From Ramlibacter sp. (GTDB taxonomy: Bacteria > Pseudomonadota > Gammaproteobacteria > Burkholderiales > Burkholderiaceae_C), in assembly GCA_026785815.1 (NCBI GenBank), contig JAJAZH010000234.1, forward strand, positions 1 to 7,990: a stretch of DNA of 7,990 nucleotides, in the 5' to 3' direction. Shown here piece by piece: positions 6,993-7,990 of the stretch. Within the stretch, counting starts at the first letter, position 1, and each line of letters opens with the position of its first letter. The position numbers and the translations under genes are program-made. A model generated the notes under the pieces. The model was not told the origin of the DNA and made no database searches. It saw nothing but the letters and a program-made list of their open reading frames with translations.

Positions 6993-7661
6993 TCAGATCC
7001 CATCATTTCCGTTGAGCACGTTTACAAGTCGGTGACCGATTCGACCGGCACGCTCGACATTTTGCGTGATATCGATTTCTCCCTGGCCGCCAGGGAGACC
7101 GCCGCGATCGTCGGCGCGTCGGGCTCTGGCAAGAGCACGTTGCTGTCCATCATCGCGGGCCTGGACACACCGAGCCGCGGCACCGTCCGGCTGGCGGGCC
7201 AGGACCTTTTCACGATCGACGAGGACGACCGGGCGGCGCTGCGGGCGCAGAAGGTCGGCTTCGTGTTCCAGAGCTTCCAGCTGATGGGCAACCTGACGGC
7301 ACTGGAAAACGTCATGCTGCCGCTGGAACTGGCCGATCGGCGCGACTCGCGCAAGGCGGCGACCGACATGCTGGCGCGAGTCGGCCTGGCGCAGCGGCTC
7401 GGGCACTACCCCAAAGTTCTGTCGGGCGGCGAGCAGCAGCGGGTCGCGCTGGCCCGGGCTTTCGTGGTCCAACCCGCGGTGCTGCTGGCCGACGAACCGA
7501 CCGGCAGCCTCGACTTCGCGACCGGGGAAACCGTGATGGCGCTGATGTTCGACCTGAACCGCGAGCAAGGCACGACGCTGGTTCTGGTGACGCACGACGC
7601 CGGCATCGCCGCGCGCTGCGAGCGACGCATTACCATCGAAGCTGGCCGCATCGTCCCCTGA
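6990..7661 (+). CDS. ybbA: ABC transporter ATP-binding protein, LolD/YbbA type
   Basis: 223 residues, a complete stand-alone nucleotide-binding subunit: Walker A GASGSGKST (42-50, Lys48), Q-loop Gln94 in VFQSFQLM, signature LSGGEQ (144-149), Walker B LLADEP (Asp168, Glu169), D-loop SLD and H-loop His202 in VTHD. Sequence style and size place it with the MacB/LolD/FtsE-like group, which normally pairs with an FtsX-type permease. The divergent esterase matches the tesA-ybbA arrangement of E. coli, hence the tentative symbol; LolD is the main alternative. No permease gene follows within the window: the next gene is a Bug-family binding protein of an unrelated transport type. I start it at ATG 6990 (MSDPIISVEHVYK); an in-frame ATG 11 codons upstream (6957) would add a basic tail that does not look family-like. 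Confidence 0.93.
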   Translation: MSDPIISVEHVYKSVTDSTGTLDILRDIDFSLAARETAAIVGASGSGKSTLLSIIAGLDTPSRGTVRLAGQDLFTIDEDDRAALRAQKVGFVFQSFQLMGNLTALENVMLPLELADRRDSRKAATDMLARVGLAQRLGHYPKVLSGGEQQRVALARAFVVQPAVLLADEPTGSLDFATGETVMALMFDLNREQGTTLVLVTHDAGIAARCERRITIEAGRIVP

Positions 7662-7684
7662 CCGCCAGCTGCCGCCGGGGCGGT
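7661..7684 (+). other. GC-rich hairpin after the ATPase gene
   Basis: Inverted repeat ACCGCC (7661-7666) / GGCGGT (7679-7684), with an alternative tighter pairing CCGCC (7672-7676) / GGCGG (7679-7683). It starts at the last base of the ATPase stop codon. There is no following T-run, so it is a weak candidate for a terminator or a transcript-end stabiliser. Confidence 0.25.
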
Positions 7685-7706
7685 CGCCATCCACCGAAAG
7701 AGCGAG

Positions 7707-7990
7707 ATGAACATGAAACCGAGCAAGCTGCGCGCGACATCGCTGGGTCTGGCGCTGGGCCTGATGCTGGTGGCGGGGGCCGGCGGCGCCGCCGCGCAAT
7801 CGTTCCCGGCGAAACCGGTGCGGATCATCGTGCCACAGACCCCCGGCGGCGCTTCCGACCTGCTGGCGCGGGTGGTTGGCCAGAAGCTGTCGGAGCGCTG
7901 GGGCCAGCCGGTCGTGGTGGAGAACCGCGCCGGCGCCGGCGGCAATGTCGGCACCGATTACGTTGCCAAGTCGCCGGCCGACGGCTACAC
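7707..7990 (+). CDS. Bug-family (TctC-type) periplasmic substrate-binding protein, 3' truncated
   Basis: The first 94 residues of a protein that normally has about 320. Bug proteins are periplasmic receptors for carboxylates and similar small solutes; some serve tripartite tricarboxylate (TTT) transporters. A Sec signal peptide is visible: basic start MNMKPSKLR, a Leu/Gly/Ala hydrophobic core and cleavage near AAAQS. The mature start FPAKPVRIIVPQTPGG, then SDLLARVV and VVVENRAGAGGNVGTDYVA, matches the diagnostic Bug N-terminal motifs. Start at ATG 7707 with purine-rich AAAGAG upstream; the ATG at 7713 is an alternative. The gene lies 45 bases after the ATPase in the same direction, but Bug proteins do not work with ABC ATPases, so a functional link is doubtful. 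The ligand cannot be inferred. Confidence 0.92.
   Translation, partial: MNMKPSKLRATSLGLALGLMLVAGAGGAAAQSFPAKPVRIIVPQTPGGASDLLARVVGQKLSERWGQPVVVENRAGAGGNVGTDYVAKSPADGY

Overview
The window looks like chromosomal DNA from a high-GC betaproteobacterium, most likely Burkholderiales. I base this on GC-rich codon third positions throughout, a Bug-family periplasmic binding protein at the right edge (a family greatly expanded in Burkholderiales), and the mix of neighbouring genes. That assignment is inference; there is no rRNA or other phylogenetic marker here. I saw no mobile element, CRISPR array, tRNA or rRNA. Gene density is very high, and the longest stretch without a gene is under 100 bases.

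Left block (1-4935, + strand): a tight run of three genes. The 3' two-thirds of a cystathionine beta-lyase gene (metC-like) is followed after 5 bases by a 1011-residue soluble hybrid histidine kinase (four PAS-type sensor regions, HisKA, HATPase_c, receiver, HPt). Through a 4-base ATGA overlap this leads into a 363-residue response regulator. The regulator's C-terminal half reads as a degenerate class III adenylyl/guanylyl cyclase-type domain. Together the last two genes contain every part of a His-Asp-His-Asp phosphorelay ending in an unusual output domain.

Middle (4936-5285): a short intergenic gap, a 62-codon gene for a small Lys/Arg-rich protein of unknown function with a GTG start, then a small convergent intergenic region containing a short GC hairpin.

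Right block (5286-7990): two minus-strand genes, a Tat-type exported SGNH esterase (TesA-like) and mnmH (tRNA 2-selenouridine synthase), overlap by GTGA and are probably co-transcribed. Divergent from them is a LolD/YbbA-type ABC ATPase. Its ATG and the best esterase ATG share one CATG, so the two genes have no intergenic space. The esterase/ATPase pair resembles the tesA-ybbA arrangement of E. coli, but the expected permease does not follow. Instead a Bug-family substrate-binding protein begins and runs off the window.

The most interesting element is the phosphorelay with the cyclase-like response regulator. Most other genes are recognisable housekeeping or common accessory genes, and I do not claim a wholly new system.
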